Shown here piece after piece: positions 27,738-36,609 of a stretch of 64,000 nucleotides of DNA (positions are counted from its first letter, which is position 1; each line of letters opens with the position of its first letter). The notes below the pieces were generated by a model. That model had not been told where the DNA came from, did not search any database, and was given only the letters and a program-made list of their open reading frames with translations. The DNA is from Alphaproteobacteria bacterium. GTDB lineage: Bacteria; Pseudomonadota; Alphaproteobacteria; Micropepsales; Micropepsaceae. The position numbers and the translations under genes were made by a program. The stretch lies in the NCBI GenBank assembly GCA_025924715.1, contig JAICHV010000004.1:1-64000 (forward strand), in the 5' to 3' direction.

Positions 27738-28282
27738 GCGGCGGCGAGTCCGCCGTTCTTGTCATCGTCCCCGATGGATTGGCGGCGCAAAACGGCAAAC
27801 CCCTGCCCGTCCCCAGTTTTGCGTTTCGCGCCGTGCTGGATATAGCGCTGAAGCGCCCCGCTGAGGATGTGCTGCTGCTGGCCCCGGCCAATAGTTTTGG
27901 CGGCGCCGTCACCGAAGAAGAAGTCGCCGAGACCTATCTGCGCCGTGCCGGCCGCACCGGCGCCATCCTGCGTCCGCCGCCGGTGACCGGCGGCTATGTC
28001 GACACCCGTGGCAATGCGCGGCATTTGCGGCGCTGGCTGGAAGGCACGCGGCGCTGGCCGCTGCGCCGCGCCCACCTGCTCGTCACCGACCGCCACGCCG
28101 ACCGCGCCATGCTATGTTTCCGCAAGGAAGGTTTTGTTTTCGAGGCGGTGGACCGGGTGTCCTACCAGGTTGCGCCCGGCGAAGCGGTGGTGCCGCGGCT
28201 TTGGTATTACCGCCATCCTTTTTTCCACCGGCTTTATGAAGCTGGCGCCTATCTGCGCGACTGGCTGCGGCCGGCCGCCTGA
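27734..28282 (+). CDS. Uncharacterised protein, distantly DUF218/ElyC-like
   Basis: A 182-residue protein without signal peptide. The C-terminal half has the pattern TRGNARHLRRWLEG followed by HLLVTDRHADRAMLCFRKEG, which recalls the DUF218 (SanA/YdcF/ElyC) arrangement of an N-rich helix and a VTxxxHxxRA block. The N-terminal VLVIVPDGLAAQNG and VLLLAPANSFGG would then be the first strands. In other bacteria ElyC affects undecaprenyl-phosphate metabolism, which would fit the lipid-carrier gene downstream, but the similarity is weak and read by eye. GTG start overlaps the upstream stop. Confidence 0.5.
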   Translation: MSGGESAVLVIVPDGLAAQNGKPLPVPSFAFRAVLDIALKRPAEDVLLLAPANSFGGAVTEEEVAETYLRRAGRTGAILRPPPVTGGYVDTRGNARHLRRWLEGTRRWPLRRAHLLVTDRHADRAMLCFRKEGFVFEAVDRVSYQVAPGEAVVPRLWYYRHPFFHRLYEAGAYLRDWLRPAA

Positions 28283-28288
28283 CGCCGC

Positions 28289-28672
28289 ATGTCGCTCGAC
28301 ACCGCCATCGATGCCCTGCTCCCGGACTGGCCGCCGCTGGGCCCGGCCTTGCGGGCCGAGGTCAGCGCGCATTGCGTGGGTTTCGTGCGGGCCCAGTTGC
28401 GTCTGGCGCCGTTTCATATCCGTGCCGGTTTCAAACTGCTGTTCGCCCTTTTCCGGCTTTATGCCTTGCTGCGGCCGGGCCCGCTCGCCCGCAGCCTGCG
28501 GGAATTTTCATCCCTGCCGCTTCCGATGGTCTCGGGCGTCGAACGCCTGCTGCGGGCAGCCACCATGTTGGCTTTTTTCGATGACGCACTGGTACTGGCC
28601 GCCATCGGCGAAGACGGCGCCGGCCTGAGGCAGCAGAAATACCGTGCCCTGCGTCAGGGGATCGCCTCATGA
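28289..28672 (+). CDS. Small uncharacterised protein preceding the GMC oxidoreductase
   Basis: A 127-residue Leu/Ala/Arg-rich, probably helical protein. It starts six bases after the previous stop and overlaps the GMC gene by ATGA. I recognise no family. Its position directly before a GMC flavoenzyme is like that of small partner subunits of some membrane-linked GMC dehydrogenases, so a partner or chaperone role is possible but unproven. Amphipathic segments in the middle (FKLLFALFRLYALLRPG) could associate with the membrane. Confidence 0.55.
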   Translation: MSLDTAIDALLPDWPPLGPALRAEVSAHCVGFVRAQLRLAPFHIRAGFKLLFALFRLYALLRPGPLARSLREFSSLPLPMVSGVERLLRAATMLAFFDDALVLAAIGEDGAGLRQQKYRALRQGIAS

Positions 28673-30117
28673 GCGAGATGATGAGCTGCGAGGCGCTGGT
28701 GATCGGCACGGGTGCCGGCGGTGCCAGCATCGCCGCCGCCCTGGCGGAGGCCGGCCGCGACGTCCTCATGCTGGAGGAAGGCGCCTATATTCCGGCCGCG
28801 GAAGCGCCCGCGGGCATTGCCCGCAGCATGTTGTCGATGTGGCGGGGGGGAGGCTTGCTCACCACCCTTGGCTCGCAGATCGCCTTTGCCGAAGGTCGTT
28901 GTGTCGGGGGCGGCACCGAGATCAACAGCGCCATTTTCCAACGCGCGCCCGATAGCGTGATCGAACAATGGGCCTCGGCCAACGCGCTGCAGGATTTCAC
29001 GCCGGCCAGCCTGGCGCCTTATTACGACCGCGCCGCCACGGCGGTGAGCGCCTCGCTGACGCCGGGTGATGCCGGCCCTCCCACCAACATCCTGGCGCGT
29101 GCGGGCGAGGCGATGGGATGGGAGGTGTCGCAATTGCAACGGGCGCAAAAATACTGCGTCGGCACCAATCTGTGCACCGCCGGCTGCCCGACCGGCGCCA
29201 AGCAGTCGATGACTGCGACCCTTATTCCGCGGGCCTTGGCGCGGGGCGCAAGATTGACCCCGAACGCCCGCGTGAAGCGGCTGCTGCGGCGCGGGTCGCG
29301 CGTCACGGGCGCGCAAGCTTTGATCCGCGAGAACGGCCGGCTTCGCCCGGTAACGATTTTCGCCGAACATGTTTTCATCAGTGCGGGCACCACCGGCACG
29401 CCATCGCTGCTGGCCCGAAGCGGAATGGCGAGGCCCGCCACGTTCCAGCTTCATCCCACCATTCGGGTGCTGGCGCGCTTCCCTGAGGCCATCAACGCCC
29501 AACATTACCGCCTGCCGCTGGTGGCGATCACCGAATTCATGCCGGAGCTGCGCTTCGGCGGTTCTGTCTTTACCCTCCCCACTTATGGCATGGCGATTGC
29601 CGAGGATTGGCGTCGCCGCGCTGCGTGGCTGCCGGATTACGCCCGGCATGCGATCTATTATGCGATGATCAAGCCGGATGGCGTGGGCCGCATCCGCACC
29701 CTCCCCGGCGCCGCCGAACCCCTGGTGACCTATGCGCTGACGGAGCGTGACCGGCGCAGGCTTTGGCAGGGCGCGCGTCAACTGGCGCAGGCGCTGTTCG
29801 CGGCTGGGGCCGAATATGTGACGCCCTCGGTGGTCGGACATCCCGGCTGGGGCGACGAATCGTCCATCGCGGGCGATGAGGTGATTCCCGCGCCAAGCCG
29901 CACCGCCCTGATGACCATTCACCTTTTTGCCAGTTGTCCGATGGGCAATACACCCATGCAGGCCGTCGATGGCTATGGCCGGCTGAAGGGTTGGGATAAT
30001 GTCATCCTCGCGGACGGGAGTGTGTTGCCGGGCGCCCCGGGGGTTAACCCGCAGGGCACCATCATGGCATTGTCGATGCGGGCGGCCGACGCTTTCCTGG
30101 CCGGGGGGACGATATGA
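28669..30117 (+). CDS. GMC-family FAD oxidoreductase (long-chain alcohol oxidase-like)
   Basis: A 482-residue glucose-methanol-choline family flavoprotein. FAD-binding GTGAGGAS lies at residues 13-20, the substrate-side GRCVGGGTEINSAIF near 83 and the Cys-rich block CTAGCPTGAKQSM near 170, seen in the fatty-alcohol-oxidase-like branch. The C-terminal active-site region holds HLFASCPMG (His near 422) and NPQGTIMAL (Asn near 465). It overlaps both neighbours by ATGA and lies directly before the phosphoribosyl-lipid synthase, so it may oxidise a lipid-linked sugar or the polyprenol. No signal peptide is seen. Confidence 0.82.
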   Translation: MSEMMSCEALVIGTGAGGASIAAALAEAGRDVLMLEEGAYIPAAEAPAGIARSMLSMWRGGGLLTTLGSQIAFAEGRCVGGGTEINSAIFQRAPDSVIEQWASANALQDFTPASLAPYYDRAATAVSASLTPGDAGPPTNILARAGEAMGWEVSQLQRAQKYCVGTNLCTAGCPTGAKQSMTATLIPRALARGARLTPNARVKRLLRRGSRVTGAQALIRENGRLRPVTIFAEHVFISAGTTGTPSLLARSGMARPATFQLHPTIRVLARFPEAINAQHYRLPLVAITEFMPELRFGGSVFTLPTYGMAIAEDWRRRAAWLPDYARHAIYYAMIKPDGVGRIRTLPGAAEPLVTYALTERDRRRLWQGARQLAQALFAAGAEYVTPSVVGHPGWGDESSIAGDEVIPAPSRTALMTIHLFASCPMGNTPMQAVDGYGRLKGWDNVILADGSVLPGAPGVNPQGTIMALSMRAADAFLAGGTI

Positions 30118-30989
30118 CGGCTTTGCTGGAGCTGATCCGTATCCGCCAATGGGTGAAGAACGGCTTTGTGCTGGCGCCGCTGTTCTTCGGCAAGGACCTG
30201 TTACATCGCGATGCGGTGCTGCATGCGCTGATGGCAATGGCGGTGTTCTGCCTCGCCTCCAGCGCGGTCTATATTTTCAACGACTGGCGGGACATCGAGG
30301 CCGACCGTGTCCATGCCTTGAAGAAAAGCCGCCCTCTCGCCTCAGGGCGCATTGGGGTGCCCGCCGCCTTGGCGCTGATGCTGGCGCTGCTGGCGGGATG
30401 CGCCGCCTTGATCTGGCTGAGCGCGATGCCGCCGCGATTCTGGATCATTGTGGGGCTCTATCTCGCGGTCAATCTGGGCTATTCGCTGGGCCTCAAACAC
30501 GTCACCGTGGTGGAGCTGTTATTGGTCTCTTCCGGCTTTGTGCTGCGGCTATTGGCGGGCGGCATCGCCCTGGCCGTGACCCTGTCGCCATGGATCATTA
30601 TCGCCACCGGCACCATCGCGCTGTTGATCACCACGGGCAAAAGGCGCGGCGACATCGCCCGGCAGAATGACGTCAGCCAGGCGCGCAAATCGCTAGCGGG
30701 ATATAATCTGGCCTATCTCGACGGCGTGCTGGCGGCGCTCACCGGCGCGACCTTTGTGGTCTTCCTGCTGTTCTGCGCCTCCGATTACGCCGTCGCCCGC
30801 TATGGCGCCAATGTGCTGATCACAGCGGTACCGGTTGCCGCCGGCCTGATGCGCTATCTGCAACTGATCATCGTGTATGGCGACGGCGCTTCCCCGTCCG
30901 ACCTGGTCATGCGGGACAAGGGCTTGCTCGCCAGCGTGGTGGTCTTCATTGCCATCTTCGGAGTGCTGATCTATCGGCATTGGCCATGA
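30114..30989 (+). CDS. Polyprenyl-phosphate phosphoribosyltransferase (UbiA family, DPPR synthase/NoeC-like)
   Basis: Predicted to transfer 5-phosphoribose from PRPP to polyprenyl phosphate, the first step of the polyprenyl-phosphoryl-arabinose route. The 291-residue protein has about eight to nine membrane helices. The UbiA Asp-rich motif is NDWRDIEADR (about residues 59-68), followed by KKSRPLASG. The second conserved region is YSLGLKH (about 123-129), and LSPWIIIATG with TTGKRRGD is like the mycobacterial enzyme Rv3806c and unlike ubiquinone or heme prenyltransferases. The IRIRQWVKN start is also typical. Overlaps both neighbours by ATGA. Confidence 0.86.
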   Translation: MTALLELIRIRQWVKNGFVLAPLFFGKDLLHRDAVLHALMAMAVFCLASSAVYIFNDWRDIEADRVHALKKSRPLASGRIGVPAALALMLALLAGCAALIWLSAMPPRFWIIVGLYLAVNLGYSLGLKHVTVVELLLVSSGFVLRLLAGGIALAVTLSPWIIIATGTIALLITTGKRRGDIARQNDVSQARKSLAGYNLAYLDGVLAALTGATFVVFLLFCASDYAVARYGANVLITAVPVAAGLMRYLQLIIVYGDGASPSDLVMRDKGLLASVVVFIAIFGVLIYRHWP

Positions 30990-32026
30990 GCGAGGCCTCT
31001 TTCGTCGTCACCGGCGCGACCGGATGGCTGGGCCGGCGGGTGGTGCGCGCGCTGACGCAGGGTCATGCCGAAATGGCCGAGGCCGGCAAAGGTGGCCATA
31101 AGCTCCGCATTCTGGCGGCGCCGGGCGAGGCCGCCGACGATCTGGCTGCGTTGGGCGCGGAAGTGATGTATGGCGATATCCGCGACACCGCCACGGCCAA
31201 GTCTCTTATGCGCGGAGCGGATGGCGCCACCGTGCTGCATCTGGCCGGCTTGATCCATCCCAAGACGCCCAAGGATTTCATGGCGGTCAATTTCCATGGC
31301 GTGCGACATGTGGTCGAAGCGGCACAGGGCGCGCGCCGCGTGGTAGTGATGTCGTCCAACTCCCCGATCGGCGCCAGCCGCAATCCGCACGAAGTGTTTG
31401 ACGAGGATTCGCCCTATCACCCCTATATGGGTTATGGCCGCTCCAAATATGCCATGGAACAATGGCTGCGGCGGCGCATAGAAGCCGGCACGGCGCCCGA
31501 GCTCACCATCATCCGCGCCCCCTGGTTCTATGGCCCGGAACAGCCGGCGCGCCAGACCCGCTTCTTCAGCATGATCAAGGACGGCAAATTTCCGTTGATG
31601 GGCAAAGGCGAGAACCGCCGCTCACTCGGCTATGTCGACAGCCTGGCCTATGGCATTTTGCTGGCGGCGGCCGCGCCCATCGCGGCAGGGCGGATTTATT
31701 GGCTGGCCGACGCGCGGCCCTATCCGATGTGGGAAATCATTTCCACCGTGCGCGCCGTGCTGCGCGATGATTTCGGTCTTACCGTCAAACCCGATACGGT
31801 GCACGCACCGGCGGTCATTTCCGATGTGGCGCGGATCGCCGATTGGGGGCTGCAAGCCTTGGGCCTCTACAATCAACAGATCCATGTTCTGTCGGAGATG
31901 AATCTCACCATCGCCTGCAGCATCACGCGGGCGCAGCGTGAGCTCGGCTATCATCCCCTCACCGATTTGCGCGAAGGCATGCGCCGGTCGGTGGCCTGGG
32001 TGCTGGAGCATGGAGGGCGGATTTGA
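30986..32026 (+). CDS. NAD-dependent epimerase/dehydratase (extended SDR)
   Basis: A 346-residue extended SDR: VTGATGWLGRR at the N-terminus (about 8-18), VVMSSNSPIG for the catalytic Ser region and YGRSK (about residues 153-157) as YxxxK. The ATG at 30986 overlaps the previous stop and the end overlaps the next start by TTGA, so it is translationally coupled between the lipid synthase and the PAP2-like gene. The family resembles nucleotide-sugar epimerases and 3-beta-HSD-like enzymes. A lipid-linked sugar may be the substrate, by position only. Confidence 0.8.
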   Translation: MSEASFVVTGATGWLGRRVVRALTQGHAEMAEAGKGGHKLRILAAPGEAADDLAALGAEVMYGDIRDTATAKSLMRGADGATVLHLAGLIHPKTPKDFMAVNFHGVRHVVEAAQGARRVVVMSSNSPIGASRNPHEVFDEDSPYHPYMGYGRSKYAMEQWLRRRIEAGTAPELTIIRAPWFYGPEQPARQTRFFSMIKDGKFPLMGKGENRRSLGYVDSLAYGILLAAAAPIAAGRIYWLADARPYPMWEIISTVRAVLRDDFGLTVKPDTVHAPAVISDVARIADWGLQALGLYNQQIHVLSEMNLTIACSITRAQRELGYHPLTDLREGMRRSVAWVLEHGGRI

Positions 32027-32439
32027 CCGGGGTTTGCTATGTTCTGGTGTGTCCGCTTGCCTATCTGCTGGCGGGAACCGTCAAGTTTGGATTCAACTCG
32101 GTGCGGGCTCGCAGGCTGGCGTTCCACCAGATCGGGCTAGGGCGGTTTCCCAGTACGCACACCGCTATCGTCTCCGGACCGGTCTGGCTTATCGGCGTGA
32201 AGGATGGGATCACCACGCCCGCTTTCGCAGTTGCCTTGGGCGTGCTCCTCATTGTGGTCATCGATGCCCTCGATCTGCGCGGCAAGCTTGAGAAGCTCAA
32301 CATCCTTCTCCGTGCCGAATTTCCCGATTCGCCGAGGGCGCAAGAGCTGCGGGACCGGGTTGGACATCGTCCGATCGAAATACTCGGCGGTGCGGGTGTT
32401 GGCGCCTTGGCGGCGTTTCTCGCATGGTCCGCTGGTTGA
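32023..32439 (+). CDS. DUF212 / divergent PAP2-like membrane protein, candidate DPPR phosphatase
   Basis: A 138-residue protein with four hydrophobic segments and the short motif GRFPSTHTA (about residues 40-48), which corresponds to the PSSHSA phosphatase block of divergent PAP2 (DUF212) proteins. The tail GHRPIEILGGAGVGALAAF matches the family's GHTPLEVLxGxxLG. In the mycobacterial pathway a phosphatase must remove the 5-phosphate from polyprenyl-phosphoryl-5-phosphoribose; this protein is the best candidate in the window. TTG start overlaps the upstream stop. Last gene of the seven-gene run. Confidence 0.7.
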   Translation: MTGVCYVLVCPLAYLLAGTVKFGFNSVRARRLAFHQIGLGRFPSTHTAIVSGPVWLIGVKDGITTPAFAVALGVLLIVVIDALDLRGKLEKLNILLRAEFPDSPRAQELRDRVGHRPIEILGGAGVGALAAFLAWSAG

Positions 32440-32525
32440 AGCGGGCGGCCCGCATCTGATATGCTGAAGCTAAAGGCTGCCAGCCGGCTTCCTCATCGGC
32501 GGCGTAACGGACACTCGTAAGACCG

Positions 32526-34136
32526 CTAGAAGGTTTGGGGCGAGTACGAGTGTCTGACTAGGTGGAAATACCCGGCGCCTTGGTAGCTCTTGATCTGTTC
32601 GACTCGACCGAGTCGGCCTGCCGCCCTGACAAAGGCGGTCACTTCGGGCGGACTCAGATGGGTATAGATAAACCAAGCGTCCGGTGCATCAGCAAGCAGG
32701 GCTCTAAATTGCCGTTCCGCCTGAATCTGGCTCCGATAGGGTTCGCCATACGAGACGATCGTGGCGCATTTGTCACGCAACATCGAGACCACGTCGTGGT
32801 GATGCGGGTCGTAATCTGAATAATATTTAAGCGCGGTCATGAACTGTTCCTCGATGACCAGTGCAGGATGCGCGGTGCATTCAACCGCGATCCGCCTACC
32901 GATCGCTCCACCGTTGGAAAAATCCTGGAACACTAGGTCACTTCGTTCCGTCGGGGCGCCGCCATTCCTCAACCGGTCCGCAAGTGTGCGACCGTAATCT
33001 GGCGAAACGGCGTGGCGAATGGCGATTACGATGAGCAGGATGACCAAAATGCTGGCCAGGGGTCGGGATAGCGGCGCTATCGCGACGATCAGGAAAACAA
33101 AAACAATGATGTGTCCAAAAAGAAAAAGATTCTGCCGTCCGTCGCCGAGGGGCCATACGCGCAATGCGTTGATTAAGCACAGCGTTGTGGCGAAGACCGC
33201 ATAGAACACGAGCACTTCACGCGTCGTGGGATTTCTCCAGGTCTTTGCGAGGAGAATGTAGGCAAAGCAAATTGCTACCGCTAGCAACGCTACGGTCGAC
33301 AGACGGGGCAGCACGAAGGTAGAAAAAGACGCTCGCCACATGTCGCCGAGTTGTGCCGAGAGAAAGAGGGGGTAAGAGCCGGAGGGAAACCCGGCGCCCC
33401 AGATCAGCTGCATGTCACCGCTAGCGCCATAGCGCCAAGCAATAAGATAGAGAGCGGTCACGATTAGCCCTAGGCCGGCAAAGCCGGCCACACAGACCTT
33501 TAGATTGCGGAAGTCCCTCTCAGCGCGGAATTTGACCAGCAGGGAAAAGCCGGCCGCTGGCAGCAGGAACACTGCGGTAGGAGTCGAGAGGATGGCGGCG
33601 CCAAGTACCGCAAAAAAAATAATCCATTTTGACACGCTAGGCGAACGAGGCTTAATCACCAGGAGCCAAGCATAAAGCGCCAGGAGGTGGATCGCGACCT
33701 CTAGCATGTATGGCTTCATCTCGTTGGAGTAATCGACGAAGCGCGTGTTCAGAGCGATGACAAGGCCGGCCAGCAGCGCCAACGCGCTATTGCCGCCCGC
33801 TCTTCGCACCAGCGCAAAGGCGGCGAGTGAGCTGAACGTTCCTGGCAGAAACGAAGACAGTCGCAGAGTCAGCGGATCCATCGAAAATGCTGCAATAAGC
33901 TTTATGAAGGCAGCATAAAGCGGCGAGGTGATCGCAGTTTCGACAGAAGGAGCGGAAAAATAGGCATGCCAGTATCCAGGATCAAGCATCAGATCTGCCC
34001 GCCACAATTCGTCGAACCAGAGCGGCCGGCCATCGGCGGCTGGGAGCCGCACGGCCACAGCAACCACAAAAAGAAATGCCAGCGTCACCAATAACCCGGG
34101 GCGCAGGTTTCGCCGGCCTGATGCATCGCGTAACAT
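32526..34136 (-). CDS. GT-C-like membrane glycosyltransferase (GT39/ArnT-like)
   Basis: A 536-residue polytopic protein with about 11 hydrophobic segments and a C-terminal soluble domain (~residues 385-536). The first extracytoplasmic loop holds RPLWFDELWRADLM near residue 38-51, the acidic motif typical of PMT/ArnT-type enzymes. SNEMKPYMLEV follows near 136. The ATG at 34136 has GGGAA 4 bp upstream. The gene faces the seven-gene operon tail to tail, 86 bp away. Likely transfers a polyprenyl-phosphate-linked sugar in the periplasm. Confidence 0.72.
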   Translation of the reverse strand: MLRDASGRRNLRPGLLVTLAFLFVVAVAVRLPAADGRPLWFDELWRADLMLDPGYWHAYFSAPSVETAITSPLYAAFIKLIAAFSMDPLTLRLSSFLPGTFSSLAAFALVRRAGGNSALALLAGLVIALNTRFVDYSNEMKPYMLEVAIHLLALYAWLLVIKPRSPSVSKWIIFFAVLGAAILSTPTAVFLLPAAGFSLLVKFRAERDFRNLKVCVAGFAGLGLIVTALYLIAWRYGASGDMQLIWGAGFPSGSYPLFLSAQLGDMWRASFSTFVLPRLSTVALLAVAICFAYILLAKTWRNPTTREVLVFYAVFATTLCLINALRVWPLGDGRQNLFLFGHIIVFVFLIVAIAPLSRPLASILVILLIVIAIRHAVSPDYGRTLADRLRNGGAPTERSDLVFQDFSNGGAIGRRIAVECTAHPALVIEEQFMTALKYYSDYDPHHHDVVSMLRDKCATIVSYGEPYRSQIQAERQFRALLADAPDAWFIYTHLSPPEVTAFVRAAGRLGRVEQIKSYQGAGYFHLVRHSYSPQTF

Positions 34137-34266
34137 TTAGTTCCCGTTGCCCGGAGACCGTATTCTATGCCGCGATTAGCGGCCGGTCCCTCCACTTGAG
34201 AATGGCCGCAGAAAACGTTAAGTGCAACACACCGGTCGCTATTTATAGCCGGCAAGAGGTTTCGAC

Positions 34267-35001
34267 TTGGATCCTGCGCGCTCGAAGGCCGACTATACCG
34301 GAGGCCGGATTCTGGAAGTAATGCACGAGGCGGTTAATTACACCGCCGCGATTGCGGCGTTGATTGACCGAGCTTGGCCGAAGGATGCGCGCAGAGTAAC
34401 CGAATTCGGGGCCGGTGATGGCGCATTCGCCAAGCGCTTTCGTAGTGCGGGCCGAAATGTTGACTGTGTCGAAATTGACGAGAGACTGCGCGGCGACCTT
34501 CGCGCCGCTGGGCTTGCGGTTCACGCCACGATCGGCGAGATCGCCGAACAAAGCTGCGACTTCATATATTCCATTAACGTGTTAGAACATATACCAAATC
34601 TTGGTGAAGAGCTTTTGGCGCTGAACCGGGCTCTACGCGGCGGCGGGACCTTTTTTGCTTTTGTGCCGGCCTTTCGAATGCTATGGACGAGCCTGGACAG
34701 CGAGGTGGGACATGTCACGCGGTTCACACGTGGCTCGCTTTCGGCGGCGCTTCGTGAGGCGGGGTTTGAACTTCATCGGTTAGCATATTTCGACTCCCTT
34801 GGTTTTCCGGCCGCACTCGCGGTGCGGCTGATGGAGCGCCTAGGGATATTTTCCTATGGCGGTGGCACAGTTAAATTTTATGATCGTTGCATCTTTCCGC
34901 TCAGCCAGGCGATGGATCTCGCACTTTCCCCGCTGGTGGGGAAGAACCTGATCGTGGTGGCGCGGAAGCCGTCAGTTGTTAGCGGAAAATGTTGTATTTA
35001 A
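34267..35001 (+). CDS. Class I SAM-dependent methyltransferase
   Basis: A 244-residue methyltransferase: [15 protein letters not shown] (SAM motif I, about residues 41-55), VDCVEIDE, and [12 protein letters not shown] near 100. The C-terminal ~60 residues include [14 protein letters not shown] and [14 protein letters not shown], suggesting membrane contact, as in lipid-linked sugar methyltransferases. TTG 34267 is preceded by AAGAGG at good spacing. It overlaps the opposite GT2 gene by 23 bp at the 3' ends. Confidence 0.8.
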   Translation: MDPARSKADYTGGRILEVMHEAVNYTAAIAALIDRAWPKDARRVTEFGAGDGAFAKRFRSAGRNVDCVEIDERLRGDLRAAGLAVHATIGEIAEQSCDFIYSINVLEHIPNLGEELLALNRALRGGGTFFAFVPAFRMLWTSLDSEVGHVTRFTRGSLSAALREAGFELHRLAYFDSLGFPAALAVRLMERLGIFSYGGGTVKFYDRCIFPLSQAMDLALSPLVGKNLIVVARKPSVVSGKCCI

Positions 35002-35674
35002 GAATGCAATAAATGGCGCGCACGCCATCCTTCCATCCGATCTTCTTCCCTTCCGCATAGGTTCGGCCATAATAGCTGATGCCGACTTCGTAGATGCGGC
35101 AATTGCATTTGGCAATTTTAGCGGTGATTTCCGGCTCAAAGCCGAAACGGTTTTCCTCGATGGTGATGCCCTGGATGATCTCTCGTCGAAAGATCTTGTA
35201 GCAGGTTTCCATATCGGTGAGGTCTAGATTGGTGAACATATTGGAGAGCATGGTGAGAAAACTGTTTCCCACACTATGCCAATAATACAGCACTCGATGG
35301 GCATCGCCGCCGGAAAATCGGGAGCCGAACACGACATCTGCCTTGTTTTGCAGTATGGGCTCTGCCAACTTCTGGTATTCGTTGGGGTCATATTCCAGAT
35401 CAGCATCCTGTATGATTACAAGGTCACCCGTGGCTGCTGCGATGCCGGTGCGCAGCGCCGCCCCTTTTCCCTGGTTTATAGCGTGGTATAGAACCTTCGA
35501 TACCCGGCCGGACGGTTCCACTTCCCTTTGCAGCTTTTCTCGCGTGCCGTCCTGCGAGCAATCATCGACGATTATAATTTCCTTATCGGGATAAGTTGAA
35601 GCCTTCACTGCATCGATAATCTGATCTATAGTGTTATGTTCATTGTAGCAGGGTATGATAACAGATAGCCGCAT
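34979..35674 (-). CDS. GT2 glycosyltransferase (DPM1-like)
   Basis: A 231-residue GT2 enzyme with [13 protein letters not shown] at the start, [14 protein letters not shown] near 34, QDADLEYDP near 88 (catalytic DxD region) and [10 protein letters not shown] near 182. No C-terminal membrane helices, unlike the 15829 enzyme. The frame runs upstream to 35746, but the ATG at 35674 overlaps the decarboxylase stop (TGATG) and begins the fold. It probably makes polyprenyl-phosphate-linked sugar or adds a sugar from a nucleotide donor. Confidence 0.88.
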   Translation of the reverse strand: MRLSVIIPCYNEHNTIDQIIDAVKASTYPDKEIIIVDDCSQDGTREKLQREVEPSGRVSKVLYHAINQGKGAALRTGIAAATGDLVIIQDADLEYDPNEYQKLAEPILQNKADVVFGSRFSGGDAHRVLYYWHSVGNSFLTMLSNMFTNLDLTDMETCYKIFRREIIQGITIEENRFGFEPEITAKIAKCNCRIYEVGISYYGRTYAEGKKIGWKDGVRAIYCILKYNIFR

Positions 35675-36609
35675 CACCGGATTACTCCGCGAAAATAGGA
35701 AATCGTTTCTTTCAGGCCGTCCTCGAGGCGGACCTTCGGTGACCAATCTAGCTTTTCCTTCGCGAGAGAAATGTCGGGTTGGCGTTGCCGCGGATCGTCG
35801 GAGGGTAAAGGCTCGAACTTGAGCTTGCTCCTGGAGTTGGTCAAAGAGAGAATTTTCTCGGCCAGTTCGAGCATGGAAAATTCATCGGGATTCCCGATGT
35901 TGAGGGGGCCCGTGAAACCCGCGGCCGTCTCCATCATCCTAAGCATCGCCTCGACGAGGTCGTCGACATAACAGAAGCTGCGTGTCTGGCTTCCGTCGCC
36001 GTAAATGGTGATGTCCTTTCCTTGCAGAGCCTGGACGATGAAATTGCTTACCACCCGCCCGTCATTTGGATGCATGCGGGGGCCATAGGTGTTAAAAATG
36101 CGGACCACCTTGATGTCGAGTTTGTGTTGGCGCCAATAATCGAAAAATAGCGTTTCGGCGCAGCGCTTGCCTTCGTCATAGCAACTTCGGATGCCTATTG
36201 GATTTACCCTTCCCCAATAGGATTCGACCTGAGGGTGGACTTCCGGGTCGCCATATACTTCGGAAGTGCTCGCCTGGAGGATGCGCGCTTTAACCCGTTT
36301 GGCCAAGCCAAGCATGTTGATCGCGCCGTGCACGCTGGTTTTGGTGGTCTGCACCGGATCGCGCTGATAGTGGATAGGGGAGGCTGGGCAGGCGAGGTTG
36401 AATATCCGCTCGACCTCGACATAGAGCGGAAACGTCACATCGTGCCGGATGCACTCGAAGTAGGGATGGTCGATCATGTGGGCAATGTTCTTGCGGTTCC
36501 CGGTGAAGAAATTGTCCAGACACACCACGTCGTCGCCGCGGGCGATCAGGCGCTCGCAGAGATGTGAGCCCAAAAAGCCCGCACCACCGGTCACCAGGAT
36601 TTGTTTCAT
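35674..36609 (-). CDS. UDP-glucuronate decarboxylase (UDP-xylose synthase)
   Basis: Converts UDP-glucuronate to UDP-xylose. The 311-residue SDR closely follows the UXS family: [29 protein letters not shown], the [15 protein letters not shown] block, [20 protein letters not shown] (YxxxK) and [26 protein letters not shown] ribosome-binding site lies 5 bp before the ATG. Coupled to the GT2 gene by TGATG. UDP-xylose would feed a xylosyltransferase of this locus; UDP-glucose dehydrogenase is not in the window. Confidence 0.94.
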   Translation of the reverse strand: MKQILVTGGAGFLGSHLCERLIARGDDVVCLDNFFTGNRKNIAHMIDHPYFECIRHDVTFPLYVEVERIFNLACPASPIHYQRDPVQTTKTSVHGAINMLGLAKRVKARILQASTSEVYGDPEVHPQVESYWGRVNPIGIRSCYDEGKRCAETLFFDYWRQHKLDIKVVRIFNTYGPRMHPNDGRVVSNFIVQALQGKDITIYGDGSQTRSFCYVDDLVEAMLRMMETAAGFTGPLNIGNPDEFSMLELAEKILSLTNSRSKLKFEPLPSDDPRQRQPDISLAKEKLDWSPKVRLEDGLKETISYFRGVIR

